Positions 33,301 to 38,457 of a DNA stretch of 64,000 nt are shown here, piece by piece. The notes beneath the pieces are model-generated. The model was not told where the DNA came from and did not search any database. It saw only the letters and a program-made list of their open reading frames with translations. Position 1 is the first letter of the stretch; each line of letters begins with the position of its first letter. This DNA comes from Aurelia coerulea (taxonomy: Eukaryota > Cnidaria > Scyphozoa > Semaeostomeae > Ulmaridae), in contig CM076959.1 in NCBI GenBank assembly GCA_039566865.1, forward strand, positions 1,471,501 to 1,535,500, in the 5' to 3' direction. Made by a program: the position numbers and the translations under genes.

Positions 33301-35643
33301 GTTACTCAAGTAATCAGGGGCAAGGGCGTTAAGAGATTTATAGACCATCTTGCTAGTCTCAAAATCGATCAGTTCTCTAATAGTAAGCCAACCGAGATTC
33401 CTTATTAAAGGCAGAGCTGAAGTGTCATAGGGGCTGTTTGTGACTATCCTGGTGGCTCGATTTTGAAGATTTTGCAACTGATCGAGAGCTGATGCACCGC
33501 AAGATCCCCAGACAGGGCAACAATACCTAAAATAGGGCTCAACGAGACTTCTATAGAGAATGAAATGACTGCACTGTATGCTATCAAATCGCAAATTATT
33601 TTATTATAATGTGATCAAATGCAAATCGAAATACTTTTAGTTTTGCAAAATTTTGCGCATCTATCGTTTCTCCAGGTACCTCTTGTGGACAGAAATAAGT
33701 GCAACGAAGATATGATGATAAATCGAGATATTAGTATCAGCGAAAAGCTGATATGCGCAGGATACGGAAATGGAGGAAGTGACACTTGCAAGGTAAGCTG
33801 TTTTTTACATTTTATAGAAATAGGGAGAAATACAGTGTGTCCCAAAAAAGTGTCCGACTGTTAAATTTGAATATGTCCGAGACTAATTGAAGTATATGAA
33901 CCATTTAAACATTTTTTGAAAGATGAAACATAGAATTTTCTGTTGAGTCAATTGCTGTTTCAATTTGAGAATTTTTAGGAAAACAAAGGGGATTCCTTAA
34001 CATTTACGTTAATCTTAAAGTGTCTTTCACTCATTACTCCACTATTCTCCAATGATATTCTTATTTCTGAATAAATTGCCTACATTGTCCAGAAAAAAAC
34101 AAGTTCGGGTAGTGTTCTTTCAGGACCTTTAGCTTAGTAATAAAAGTTCCTTCGAATAGTCGCCCCCAAGTTTAGAATGGTTCCCACAGCCCTAGTGAAC
34201 ATAAAAATAGGACCTTTAACGTTTAATAAACTCGTACGAAACTTTGAAGCCTGCAAATATCATAATTTTAAGAGACGTTCAGTACAGGCTCGAATTCTTT
34301 GCATACCAGGTGTTTCAAAAAAATGTGTCCCAATACCCATGTATCCTGATTTGGTTGACTCCATCGCTGTGGATTTAACTTCAATCAATGTCTAATTACT
34401 CTAAACTTGTTCGTCGATAGTCAACTTGAAGATAGGTTCCTCGTTCCTTGGTATTGGTGCTTTGAGAGCAGACATGTTAACCAGAAACCCAGAGCTGACA
34501 GCATATGCGCAATTTGTTGAGCGTTGGGGACTCTGGAGGGGGATCAGTAGCAGTAGCAACTGCTGTCGTTGTTGTTCTCTCGTCCGGGGTTCCTATTGCT
34601 CAGCATCATACTACTATGCTGGCCTGACATCCAATGTGAAACGGATTCTAGTATTTATCAGTAATTTATCGTATTTGTAGCTTTTTGCAGTTGTTTATTT
34701 AGTTACTATTTTTTGCATGTCTTTATGTTAATGTCCACCTGGTAGTCATTATCTTTTGCTCCTTGTGGTCACGTCCCTGTAGTGTTGTATAGTCTGTAAA
34801 GTAATTAGAAAGTATGGTAGGATGTAGATGTAGAATGTATTGTAACATTTTAAATGATTATAAAAAAAAAAAAAAAAAAACATGTTAATCTTGAAACTCC
34901 AATTTGCGTCGTACTGCAGGCCAGAGCTATTCATAAGGTACAGCGTGGAAATCGACAATAGCCTTAATAAAATTTGAACAATATTAGATCTTGTCTTATT
35001 CTGTTTTCCAGAAGTCACCCCCTGTCCCCCATTGGGAAGTTTCTTAATTTTTCATTAATTTCAGCTCTTAGTTTCGATGTGCTTCAGGAAATTGCTTAGG
35101 CCAAAAGGCCAAAGCTCTGGTTTGTAAGTGCACGCAAGTTTGAGCTTTCAAGATTGATGTTTCTGCTATCAAAGCCTCAAAGCACCAATACCAACAATAG
35201 AGGTATCCATGTTCAAGTTTAGTATCGAGGAAATTTTGAGAGTCATTAGCTAATGATTAAAGCTAAATTTGCATCGCTGGATTCAACCAAATATGTATAC
35301 ATTTTTTTGGGACACCCCGCATATAAACTGCACAATCTTCAAAAATGAACTGAAGCCCCAATCTTGCCTTGAGTGGAAATAGAAATTGGAAAGTTTAACG
35401 GTTCCCTGAAACTGCAGTGCTTTTAGGCAGCGCAATCCATACGTGTTATCGATTTGTAATTCGCTTTTATTATAGGGAGACAGTGGTGGACCATTGGTAT
35501 GTACAGAAAAATCGGGAAAAAATAAAAGATTCGAGTTGGTTGGGGTCACTAATTTTGGCTCAACTAAGTGTGGCTCGACGTACGGAATATATGCAAGAGT
35601 GAGCATGCATATTGGTTGGATAAAGAACGCAATTAAAAGTTAG
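6340..35643 (+). CDS. secreted ShK-ShK-ShK-trypsin-like serine protease (8 exons)
   Basis: Exons: 6340-6391, 10461-10571, 19638-19787, 21132-21257, 25962-26237, 32227-32468, 33676-33792, 35476-35643. Total 1242 nt, 413 residues plus stop, in frame across every junction. Residues 1-23 are a signal peptide, probably cut after SA. ShK domains occupy about 25-53, 56-102 and 107-144, each with six Cys; the last two end in RKTCGxC. The protease begins at IVGG (163-166) after Arg162. Catalytic residues are His206 (TARHC), Asp263 (NDLTLLKL) and Ser361 (GDSGGP). Asp355, six before Ser361, predicts cleavage after Arg/Lys. An acidic insert follows His206. Inferred role: secreted, activated by cleavage at Arg162; targets unknown. 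ShK folds also occur as toxins and channel blockers, but here they are accessory domains. No canonical AATAAA is seen soon after the stop. Confidence 0.88.
6600..7168 (-). pseudogene. retrotransposon endonuclease-domain fragment, split by a MITE
   Basis: Minus-strand reading 7168 to 7002 gives [20 protein letters not shown] and then DTRVDEK. After the MITE 6819-6993 and one 8-bp TSD are skipped, it continues [16 protein letters not shown] and [13 protein letters not shown]. This PD-x(n)-D layout followed by KYQDL...VKVIPV...GALGT is familiar from the C-terminal region of many invertebrate LINE polyproteins and resembles a restriction-like endonuclease fold. Stops lie beyond both ends. Lies in intron 1. 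Confidence 0.75.
6819..6993. mobile_element. hAT-type MITE (GGCGTAGG termini)
   Basis: 8-bp TSD CTTTTTCA at 6811-6818 and 6994-7001. Termini CATAGGCGTAGG and CCTACGCCGATG are inverse copies. Internal G-run/C-run hairpin and two copies of TCGGGCA-type sequence. 175 bp, non-coding, interrupting a retrotransposon pseudogene. Confidence 0.92.
7179..8173. mobile_element. TA-flanked foldback MITE, family F, copy 1
   Basis: TA at 7177-7178 and 8174-8175. Termini are CCGTGTGTCCCAAAAAAACG and its inverse ending GGGACTCCCGG, with CGCAACGGATTTGATCG as inner TIR. About 995 bp, no credible ORF. Family partner at 19979-20942. Lies in intron 1. Confidence 0.85.
8190..8290. repeat. AT-rich imperfect simple repeat
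   Basis: (AATAATGAT)-type units on the left return as their complement (ATTATCATT) on the right, so the stretch is near-palindromic. Confidence 0.75.
8418..9023. mobile_element. TA-flanked foldback MITE, family B, copy 2
   Basis: 606 bp with TA on both sides. Termini CCGGGTGTCCCAAAAAAATG and inverse ending GGGACACCTGG; long inverted arms include GGTTGACTCCAGC. Least disrupted copy of family B in the window. Confidence 0.9.
9024..9341. other. intron 1 sequence, nothing recognised
   Basis: No ORF and no defined repeat boundary. Confidence 0.4.
9342..9794. mobile_element. foldback repeat with ACAGTAAGAACC ends
   Basis: Left end ACAGTAAGAACCTGC and right end GGTTCTTACTGT are inverse copies, extended by AGAAACC/GGTTTCT. 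Many AAGAAAC/GTTTCTTA motifs inside. No clear TSD, so the boundaries are provisional. Confidence 0.6.
9927..10349. mobile_element. pogo/mariner-like MITE (CAGTAAATCCCCGCAT), copy 1
   Basis: TA at 9925-9926 and 10350-10351. Terminal inverted repeats CAGTAAATGCCCGCATATAA and CAGTAAATCCCCGCATATAA (right end inverted), followed by AGAACC. 423 bp. Relatives at 38458-38866 and 44676-45025. Confidence 0.88.
10461..10571 (+). CDS. exon 2: signal-peptide end and ShK domain 1
   Basis: Acceptor TTCCTTTTAG|TC; donor AAG|GTCTAT. 111 nt, phase 1 at both ends. Encodes residues 18-54 with Cys at 25, 31, 40, 49, 50 and 53. This ShK domain is shorter than the other two and ends CCQSC instead of the RKTCGxC of domains 2 and 3. 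Confidence 0.85.
10610..11560 (+). pseudogene. decayed non-LTR RT fragment in intron 2
   Basis: Several frames read as one [13 protein letters not shown] near 10621, MHADDTH near 10696 (the YADD box changed to HADD), [20 protein letters not shown] near 11013, [12 protein letters not shown] near 11090, and [20 protein letters not shown] then [11 protein letters not shown] near 11380-11490. Multiple frameshifts and stops. It begins about 40 bp after the exon 2 donor, so the intron grew by this insertion. Confidence 0.75.
11658..12836. mobile_element. TA-flanked foldback MITE, family B, copy 3 (interrupted)
   Basis: TA at 11656-11657 and 12837-12838. Left terminus CCGGGTGTCCCAAAGAAG; right end decayed (AAACCAAATCCGTGTG...). 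Removing the insert 11862-12450 leaves about 590 bp, the family size. Confidence 0.8.
11862..12439. mobile_element. insertion nested in family B MITE
   Basis: Flanked by the 11-bp direct repeat AGCTGTTGCCT (11851-11861 and 12440-12450), which is contiguous in the host element. About 578 bp; ends AGACTGATTA and GTGTAGTGAGGCT are not obvious inverted repeats and there is no poly-A. Class unknown. Confidence 0.7.
12918..13444. mobile_element. foldback MITE with TAGCATAGG ends
   Basis: Left TAGCATAGGTTCCAAATCTT and right inverse AAAGATTTGGAACCTATGCTA. Arms of about 120-150 nt continue inward (CATTCAGGCC-like, TTCAAAGAAACTTTAG against CTAAAGTTTCTTTCAA). No clear TSD. Confidence 0.75.
13470..14151. 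mobile_element. hAT-like element, CAGCGGCG/CGCCACTG ends
   Basis: Termini CAGCGGCGGCG and CCCGCCACTG fit the CAGnGGCG consensus. Flanks AGGCCTCC (13462-13469) and AGGGCCTCC (14152-14160) look like a TSD that gained or lost one base. Subterminal poly-G/C. No transposase ORF in its 682 bp. Confidence 0.7.
14324..14408 (-). repeat. paralogous empty site for a TTAA insertion
   Basis: Reverse complement matches the two flanks of the TTAA element at 28192-29056, joined with a single TTAA (14342-14345). Flanking motifs GGATTTGCCTCCCCAC and AACCCCTTAAAAAAGGCTCT are shared. Confidence 0.88.
14560..15007 (-). repeat. interspersed repeat, inverted partner of 26831-28000
   Basis: Reverse complement matches 26831-27157 plus 27957-28000, i.e. 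the partner without its LINE insertion. Ends carry GGGGGCAATTGCCCCC-type palindromes. Overlapping ORFs in both copies read similarly (KVSYCR...[14 protein letters not shown]), but I do not recognise the protein and it may be non-coding. Confidence 0.75.
15008..15569. other. intron 2 sequence, nothing recognised
   Basis: No repeat ends and no ORF with family resemblance. Confidence 0.4.
15570..16595 (+). pseudogene. LINE RT C-terminal fragment
   Basis: Long frame 15646-16285 reads [27 protein letters not shown] and [20 protein letters not shown], typical of the region downstream of a LINE RT domain. A frameshift near 16280 leads to [26 protein letters not shown] and [11 protein letters not shown], a Cys/His C-terminal motif; a further shift follows near 16455. 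No YADD box, so 5'-truncated. Its 3' UTR (about 16790-16910) and (AAATG)n tail lie beyond the SINE at 16596. Confidence 0.82.
16596..16781 (-). mobile_element. tRNA-derived SINE, copy 1
   Basis: On the minus strand the 5' end (16781) starts GGTGATGTGGCGCAGTGG, with a pol III A box (TGGCGCAGTGG) and B box (GGTTCGATACC) spaced as in a tRNA, then a non-tRNA body containing CGATCCCAGCGCTTGGCGC. Copy 2 at 26412-26594 aligns along its whole length. The cloverleaf is imperfect, so this is a SINE head and not a tRNA gene. Confidence 0.85.
16905..16930 (+). repeat. (AAATG)n LINE tail
   Basis: Five pentamer units closing the LINE that starts near 15570, directly against the ShK exon relic. Confidence 0.8.
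16928..17099 (+). pseudogene. relic of a duplicated ShK exon with its donor and intron start
   Basis: 172 bp aligns with 21215-21387 with about a dozen mismatches and one indel by eye. It covers the last 43 nt of exon 4 ([10 protein letters not shown]), the donor (CCAG|GTTCTT) and about 130 bp of intron. The upstream part of the exon is missing, cut off at the LINE tail. It cannot be spliced as an exon because it has no acceptor. Confidence 0.88.
17205..18117. mobile_element. foldback element with GTGTGGCTGCTGTGGAGGAG ends
   Basis: GTGTGGCTGCTGTGGAGGAG near 17220 returns inverted near 18091-18110, with further weaker matches (TTTGAGTC, CTGATTTATGG) inward. Boundaries approximate. Contains the MITE 17463-17883. 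Confidence 0.55.
17463..17883. mobile_element. MITE with GACCATTTCGCAATTTGG ends, copy 1
   Basis: Arms of about 70 nt: GACCATTTCGCAATTTGGA, then CTGACAGCCTTGGCAAC, inverted at the right. Copy 2 at 41859-42260. TSD not resolved. Confidence 0.8.
18160..19383 (+). pseudogene. CR1/L2-like LINE, 5'-truncated RT with 3' end
   Basis: Reads [30 protein letters not shown], a -1 frameshift near 18301, then [33 protein letters not shown] and [14 protein letters not shown], with a second frameshift near 18860 before the C-terminal part ([11 protein letters not shown], 19100). RT boxes B and C are intact. The 3' UTR carries GGCACGGCCCCC...GGGGTCACCGTG and an (AAATG)n tail ending near 19383. Lies in intron 2. 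Confidence 0.88.
19638..19787 (+). CDS. exon 3: ShK domain 2
   Basis: Acceptor TTTCTTATAG; phase 1 at both ends with donor AAAAG|GTTCCT at 19788. A competing donor at 19781 (TGC|GTAAAA) would leave phase 0 and not match exon 4. Encodes Cys 56, 63, 70, 95, 99 and 102, ending NCRKTCGLC. The spacing between the third and fourth Cys is long, with a Lys-rich insert. Confidence 0.85.
19979..20942. mobile_element. TA-flanked foldback MITE, family F, copy 2
   Basis: TA at 19977-19978 and 20943-20944. Termini CTGGGTGTCGCAAAAAAAGG and inverse ending GGGACACCCGG; inner TIR GTAACAGATTTGAT. 964 bp, non-coding, in intron 3. Partner of 7179-8173. Confidence 0.85.
21132..21257 (+). CDS. exon 4: ShK domain 3
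   Basis: Acceptor TTTTTTTCTAG; donor CCAG|GTGCTT; phase 1 at both ends, 126 nt. Encodes Cys 107, 114, 123, 137, 141 and 144, ending NCRKTCGFC. The 3' half of this exon plus adjoining intron is duplicated as a relic at 16928-17099. Confidence 0.88.
21390..22088. other. intron 4 sequence with GTTTCTTA motifs
   Basis: Several AAGAAACT/GTTTCTTA motifs around 21510-21830, as at 3810-4440, but no boundaries. No gene seen. Confidence 0.4.
22089..22860. mobile_element. foldback MITE with CCGGGTGTCTCAGAAAAAAG end
   Basis: Left CCGGGTGTCTCAGAAAAAAG then TACCCCTTTTGACT; right inverse AGTCAAAAGGGGGTACTTTT then decayed CACCCTT. The right flank has TA; the left flank is CA. Inner halves match inverted (CATTTAGAAATC against GATTTCCAAATAC). 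Confidence 0.72.
23028..23260. mobile_element. TAGCCTACG MITE with 9-bp TSD, copy 1
   Basis: Starts TAGCCTACGAGTAGACC and ends GGGTCTACCCGTAGGCA. Near-TSD CGTACCCTT / CATACCCTT (8 of 9). Same family as 63164-63436. Confidence 0.8.
23480..23800 (-). pseudogene. LINE (HFLLLCP family) fragment, internally deleted
   Basis: Minus strand reads PPAKFVFGI then [20 protein letters not shown], matching the N-terminal part of the fragment at 27551-27945, then runs directly into the 3' UTR (reverse complement of GGGGAGCAAAATACTG...). The conserved HFLLLCPSF segment is missing. Confidence 0.75.
23918..24138 (-). mobile_element. second type of tRNA-derived SINE
   Basis: On the minus strand an A box (TGGCCCAGTGG) and a B box (GGTTCGAATCC) lie in tRNA-like spacing at 24065-24135. 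The acceptor ends do not pair and the anticodon stem is broken, so it is not a tRNA gene. The body (23918-24060) is GC-rich and unlike the SINE at 16596. The far end is not defined. CAACCTCGCATTAG is duplicated directly at its 5' end. Confidence 0.65.
24366..24730 (+). pseudogene. LINE C-terminal fragment with (GAT)n tail
   Basis: Flanked by TSD TTATGAATA (24357-24365 and 24731-24739). Reads [20 protein letters not shown], then KGKPKLTWL and NTWSGI, the C-terminal segment of RTE/jockey-like polyproteins, to TAA near 24713, then a GATGATGAT tail. Severely 5'-truncated, but the reading frame is still open. Confidence 0.85.
24769..25060. mobile_element. CCCGGG-type hAT-like MITE, copy 1
   Basis: TSD GCAGTACG / GCAGTTCG (24761-24768 and 25061-25068). 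Ends CCCGGGGGGGGTAC and GTACCCCC...AGG. The target is a duplicated unit whose uninterrupted copy (GGGCAGTACGCAAGCA) sits near 25163. 292 bp. Confidence 0.85.
25200..25961. other. intron 4 end, nothing recognised
   Basis: No ORF or repeat with definable ends. Confidence 0.4.
25962..26237 (+). CDS. exon 5: protease N-terminal half with catalytic His
   Basis: Acceptor TTTAATCTAG; donor AAG|GTAAGG; 276 nt, phase 1 at both ends. Encodes a short linker, Cys155 (which in this family usually disulfide-links propeptide to protease), the activation site R-IVGG, the core around QWVLTARHC with catalytic His206, and an acidic loop (EDEDRDED) not usual in simple trypsins. Confidence 0.92.
26412..26594 (-). 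mobile_element. tRNA-derived SINE, copy 2
   Basis: Aligns end to end with copy 1 (16596-16781). B box is GGTTCGATCCC; the A-box region is mutated (TGACGCATTGG). Preceded by a (GAT)n stretch at 26360-26375. Lies in intron 5. Confidence 0.82.
26831..28000 (+). repeat. interspersed repeat, partner of 14560-15007, LINE-interrupted
   Basis: Starts CAGGGCCTTTTTTAACATTA as its partner does (reverse strand, 15007). Outside the LINE 27158-27945 the two copies align to GGTGTGGCCCTGA. Carries GGGGGGCAATTGCCCCCC near the start. Confidence 0.75.
27158..27945 (-). pseudogene. LINE (HFLLLCP family), 5'-truncated, with TSD
   Basis: Flanked by ATGGCAAGCAT at 27147-27157 and 27946-27956. Poly-T at the left end marks the 3' tail. 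The minus-strand frame ends at 27551: [53 protein letters not shown] and [12 protein letters not shown]. The uninterrupted target is seen at about 14685 in the partner repeat. The open frame upstream of 27945 is read-through of flank. Confidence 0.9.
28192..29056. mobile_element. TTAA-flanked (piggyBac-like) MITE with proven empty site
   Basis: TTAA at 28188-28191 and 29057-29060. Termini CCCTATCCAGACTAGG and CCTAGTCTGGATAGGG. Hairpins GGGGGGGCACAAAGTGCCTCCCC near the left and GGGGGGCACTTTGTGCCCCC near the right. 865 bp, non-coding. The uninterrupted locus is 14324-14408. Confidence 0.93.
29061..29850. other. intron 5 sequence, nothing recognised
   Basis: No repeat ends or protein-like ORF found. 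Confidence 0.4.
29899..31085 (+). pseudogene. Penelope-like GIY-YIG endonuclease fragment, split by TTAA element
   Basis: Frame from 29899: [18 protein letters not shown], where TGA replaces the Gly of YIG, then [34 protein letters not shown] and [10 protein letters not shown]. The reading stops at TTAA 30186-30189 and resumes after 31056 as KRFSFIF then stop. This is the C-terminal endonuclease of Penelope elements (CxxC, YIG, HFN..GHS motifs). No RT part is present. Confidence 0.85.
30190..31052. mobile_element. TTAA-flanked (piggyBac-like) MITE inside the Penelope ORF
   Basis: TTAA at 30186-30189 and 31053-31056. Termini CCCTAATCCATATGGG and CCCATGTGGATTAGGG. G/C hairpins with loops GTGCATTCCAC and GTGGAATCCAC. 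863 bp. Removing it and one TTAA restores the Penelope frame. Confidence 0.93.
31446..31927. mobile_element. Harbinger-like MITE dense in GGATCGATCC
   Basis: TAA flanks (31443-31445 and 31928-31930). Termini GACCCCGTTTACACGAG and inverse. GGATCGATCC or close variants occur about ten times, and GTTTACACG recurs at internal positions. 482 bp, 3-bp TAA duplication suggests PIF/Harbinger (inference). Confidence 0.85.
32128..32166 (+). ncRNA. hammerhead ribozyme motif, type I, minimal stem III
   Basis: Stem I TTACTA (32128-32133) pairs with TAGTAA (32161-32166). Then CTGATGA (32134-32140), stem II AGGC-TTAA-GCCT, GAAA, and stem III AC/GT with no loop. Predicted cleavage follows T32160. All universally conserved core positions are present. 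Penelope-like elements are known to carry such minimal hammerheads. It lies in intron 5 in sense orientation. Confidence 0.85.
32227..32468 (+). CDS. exon 6: protease middle with catalytic Asp
   Basis: Acceptor TTGTTATAG; donor GAG|GTAGGT; 242 nt, enters phase 1 and leaves phase 0. Encodes [16 protein letters not shown] with catalytic Asp263, APACLP and the CFITGWGQ motif. A hammerhead ribozyme motif lies about 60 nt upstream in intron 5. Confidence 0.92.
32580..32919. other. intron 6 sequence, nothing recognised
   Basis: No repeat ends or ORFs of interest. Confidence 0.4.
32920..33594 (-). pseudogene. CR1/L2-like LINE, RT C-terminal fragment
   Basis: Minus strand from 33594: [72 protein letters not shown] and [13 protein letters not shown]. 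The 3' UTR (33140 down to 32925) ends in CATTTTCATTT, the reverse of the AAATG-type tail. Frame intact but strongly 5'-truncated. Lies in intron 6. Confidence 0.87.
33676..33792 (+). CDS. exon 7: protease, S1-pocket segment
   Basis: Acceptor TTTCTCCAG; donor AAG|GTAAGC; 117 nt, phase 0 at both ends. Encodes [17 protein letters not shown] and SDTCK. The Asp in SDTCK is at the position that gives trypsin its Arg/Lys preference. Confidence 0.92.
33833..34305. other. intron 7 sequence with one possible MITE end
   Basis: CAGTGTGTCCCAAAAAAGTG at 33833 resembles the TA-flanked MITE termini, but no matching right end was found. Otherwise nothing recognised. Confidence 0.4.
34306..35320. mobile_element. 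TA-flanked foldback MITE, family B, copy 4 (interrupted)
   Basis: Left end CCAGGTGTTTCAAAAAAATG after TA; right end ACATTTTTTTGGGACACCCC. Inner sequence matches 8418-9023. Removing the LINE 34481-34879 leaves about 610 bp. Confidence 0.78.
34481..34879 (+). mobile_element. LINE 3' end with poly-A, nested in MITE
   Basis: TSD ACATGTTAA at 34472-34480 and 34880-34888. Ends in about 19 A. The 3' UTR shares GACATCCAATGTGAAAC and CCTGTAGTGTTGTATAGT with LINE ends near 39340 (-) and 49110 (+). No coding sequence remains. Confidence 0.9.
35476..35643 (+). CDS. exon 8: protease, catalytic Ser and C-terminus
   Basis: Acceptor TTTATTATAG; opens with GDSGGPLVC and ends [19 protein letters not shown] before TAG at 35641-35643. 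An internal AGA|GTGAGC looks like a donor, but reading straight through gives the expected trypsin C-terminal helix (YARV...WI), so this is the terminal exon. Confidence 0.92.
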   Translation, partial: GDSGGPLVCTEKSGKNKRFELVGVTNFGSTKCGSTYGIYARVSMHIGWIKNAIKS

Positions 35644-35890
35644 AAAAGTGAGCTAGTAATGAATACATGGACAGAAAATTTGATGGTAGCTGCTGCACAG
35701 CTTAACGTCAGATATTTTCATTCTCTTTCTTACCTAGGGAGTATTTATTGTATGGGTTTATTTTGTTTTCATAGAGAATTTACATATTTAAAGCTGACCA
35801 GTGCCAAGCAGTAAAATAACCCAGTGTACTTGATACTCTTGGAACCTGATGTGCCATTGTTTAGTTGAAGAAAAACATTGGTTTTTAAAC

Positions 35891-36484
35891 AAGGGCAGAT
35901 TTTGTAATACAATAGCACGAGTTGCCTCTGTTGACACCTCAATTCAAAGAGATTAGCGATCACAGACAAAGGAAATTCTCTCAACCAGTAATTCAAAACA
36001 AACAAAGCCGCAAAATTTTCTCTGAAACCCAGGTAGCTAGCTTGCTCGCTGTGTATTCCAGAAATTATTTTTAAGAGCAAACATGAGCATAGATCATAAG
36101 AAGAAAGATATATCTACACATCTGCCGCGGGCATTTTATTTCTTTGGTCCAAGATCTTAGCAGTAAATGTTTTGATAACACCCAACAAAAATAAGAGAAT
36201 TGAATCGCCTCCAAATCGGCTTTTGAACCAAACAAATAGAATGCCCGCGGCAGATGTGTAGATATATTCTTCTTCTTTCGATCTATGCTCATGTTTTCTC
36301 TCAAAAACAATTTCTGGAATGCACAACGAGCGAGCAAGCCACCTGGGTTTCAGGGCAACTTTTGCGGCTTTGTTTGTTTTGAATTATTGGTTGAGAGAAA
36401 TTCCTTTGTCTGCGATCGCTAATCGCTTTGAATTGCGGTGTCAATCAAAATCAACTCATGCTATTGTATTACAAAATCTGCCCT
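35891..36484. mobile_element. foldback element with long arms, just 3' of the gene
   Basis: Left arm 35891-36150 returns inverted at 36225-36484, with about 75 bp between. Shared blocks: GGGCAGATTTTGTAATACAA, CAAAGCCGCAAAA, CATCTGCCGCGGGCATT. No TSD identified. Confidence 0.82.
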
Positions 36485-36489
36485 GGTTG

Positions 36490-37014
36490 GGTGTATAGGC
36501 ACTTTGCTTGGTTCAGTCATAGCGGGTACTCAATATACTGTGCGTCGATTCCTTTTGAATGCCAATATCTTCCCAATGTTTTTTAGTCTCTGTATGAGAT
36601 CTAAATTCATCAACTTGAAAAAATGGCGATCAATCGAGAAAGTAGATTCAAGATGTCTGAGCAGCAGTTGTCAAATCTATGCAGGGAATATATTTGATAT
36701 CCAAAAAGATTAGGTGCCTGTTTCAAAATCTCGAATACAAGATCGCAAGATAAGTCATTAAGCTTTCCCTTTTGCTGATAAATTAAAACCAAATTATGTT
36801 TCCGTCAAAGCTTGATCTATTTGATTAATACAAACTACTAGTTATTACATTAATTCTGTATCTGTGCAAAAATCGTTCTCAGCAGTGAATCATTTTAACC
36901 TGCTGCTTATGCACTCAGAAATTACCTTTAGTTGGCAGTAAGCCACCTTCTCGCTGTTCCAAGAGTGCAGATTGTTTGGTAGCAAGCCAAATAAAGTGCA
37001 GATTCATTTCAAGC
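36490..37014. other. no gene recognised
   Basis: Short unconvincing ORFs only. The stretch leads into the hammerhead at 37015 and may be part of a decayed retroelement terminus. Confidence 0.35.
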
Positions 37015-37060
37015 GTAAACTCTGATGATGACGACATAAGTCAGAAAGGGCTCAGTGTGC
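37015..37060 (+). ncRNA. hammerhead ribozyme motif, type I
   Basis: CTGATGA (37022-37028), stem II TGAC/GTCA with loop GACATAA, GAAA, short stem III A-G...C-T around GG, cleavage predicted after C37053. Stem I GTAAACT (37015-37021) pairs with AGTGTGC (37054-37060) with one mismatch and one G-U. The layout closely parallels the minus-strand motif at 40066-40110. Confidence 0.7.
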
Positions 37061-37228
37061 TAAACCTTCTCTTTTTGGCATCAGAATCTTTTCACAATTT
37101 CTTGTTAAGTACCATATCTGCCAAAGTTAAGTGTACACAGGTTCAGGATTTCAAAACGATTGACAAGAAACAGTATTTGACAACTTCTTTGACATGGTTT
37201 TAGGTTAAGTGCGAATTCTGTTATTCTA

Positions 37229-37831
37229 CCGGGTGCGCCAAAATAAACTATGCACGTTTGGCAGGCCACAATAAATCGTACACAGGTCCGATTTTGGAAA
37301 TGTATGATTTAATTGTTAGCAGAAAGCCTGAATTAGATACTGGGATTTTTGCAAATCTTTTTATTTTCAGTTTTTAGAGCTAGAAGCGAGTTTTCTAAAA
37401 TGTCAGTTTTCGAAAAAGACTGAAAAAGATCAAAAAACATCGATCAAGTTTTCCAAAGCATCGACATGAATGGGCAAAGAGAGAACTTGTTCGTGGTGAT
37501 TTGGGATTTAAAAATTGACCAATTGTAATCGGCTGTACGAGAATTCGTATTAAACCCCCAAACCCCCCTGAAAACGTTCTCTCTTTGTTCATTCATGTTG
37601 AATCGTTCAAAATTTGGTCGACGTTTTTTGATCGTTTTCAATGTTTTCGAAAACGAACATTTTAAGAAACTCACTTCTGGCTCTAAAACTGATAACGAAA
37701 AAATTTTCAAAAAGTACTAGAATCTAATTCAGGCTTTCTGCTAGCAATTAAGTCATAAATCTTCAAAATCGGTTCAGTATACGATTTATTGTGGCCTGCC
37801 AAACGTGCATAGTTTATTTTGGCGCACCCGG
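37229..37831. mobile_element. TA-flanked foldback MITE, family A, copy 2
   Basis: 603 bp between TA 37227-37228 and 37832-37833, the same length as copy 1 (1859-2461). Same termini CCGGGTGCGCCAAAATAAAC and hairpin organisation, with scattered substitutions. Confidence 0.92.
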
Positions 37832-38457
37832 TACCTATTTTGAGATATAAAGGTCACCACTAAAGCCCTTCCAATAAAATACCTACGTCTTCTGTGAGAA
37901 AATATATTTGTTTTAACTTCAAAAAGTATGTCTTGAAAAAATAATGTTACACGCGAACATTCCCGGCGAAAATTCTGCTGTTCTTTCGTCGAGTTGAGAA
38001 CAGTGACTTTATTATGACGTTCATCGAATTGAGAATGACATATTGGAAGTATTTAGATAAACAGTTTGTCGTGTATATACGTGTAAAAATATATTTATAA
38101 ATCCTGTTGACGTGATTAAAATCTGTCTCACATTTAGATGTCCGATGAGCTTCCAAGAATGCAGCATTGTTAATCCACAATCTTGAAATAATACAGGGTT
38201 TCCCAAAAAAGTACTCTTGGTAAAAAATCATCAAAAATTGTTTATCAAGACTGTTATAAAATTTTGTTTTTGAGTAGTTTTGCTAAAGACCCAAAAATAT
38301 TCAAAGGTGATCAATTGTTTGCTTTTGAAACAAGAAGGTAGAAGGATTACACTCTTAAAAACCATATTTTGAGATACAGTTTTTAAGCAAAATTCTTAAT
38401 CTTGCATAAGAGTCAAAATTTTCAGATTTTTGATCATCATTGAAGTCTTCAATGATA

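Noticed and set aside
35598..35604. Splice donor AGA|GTGAGC within exon 8
   Set aside because: Reading through gives the expected trypsin C-terminus and a stop, so no further exon is needed.
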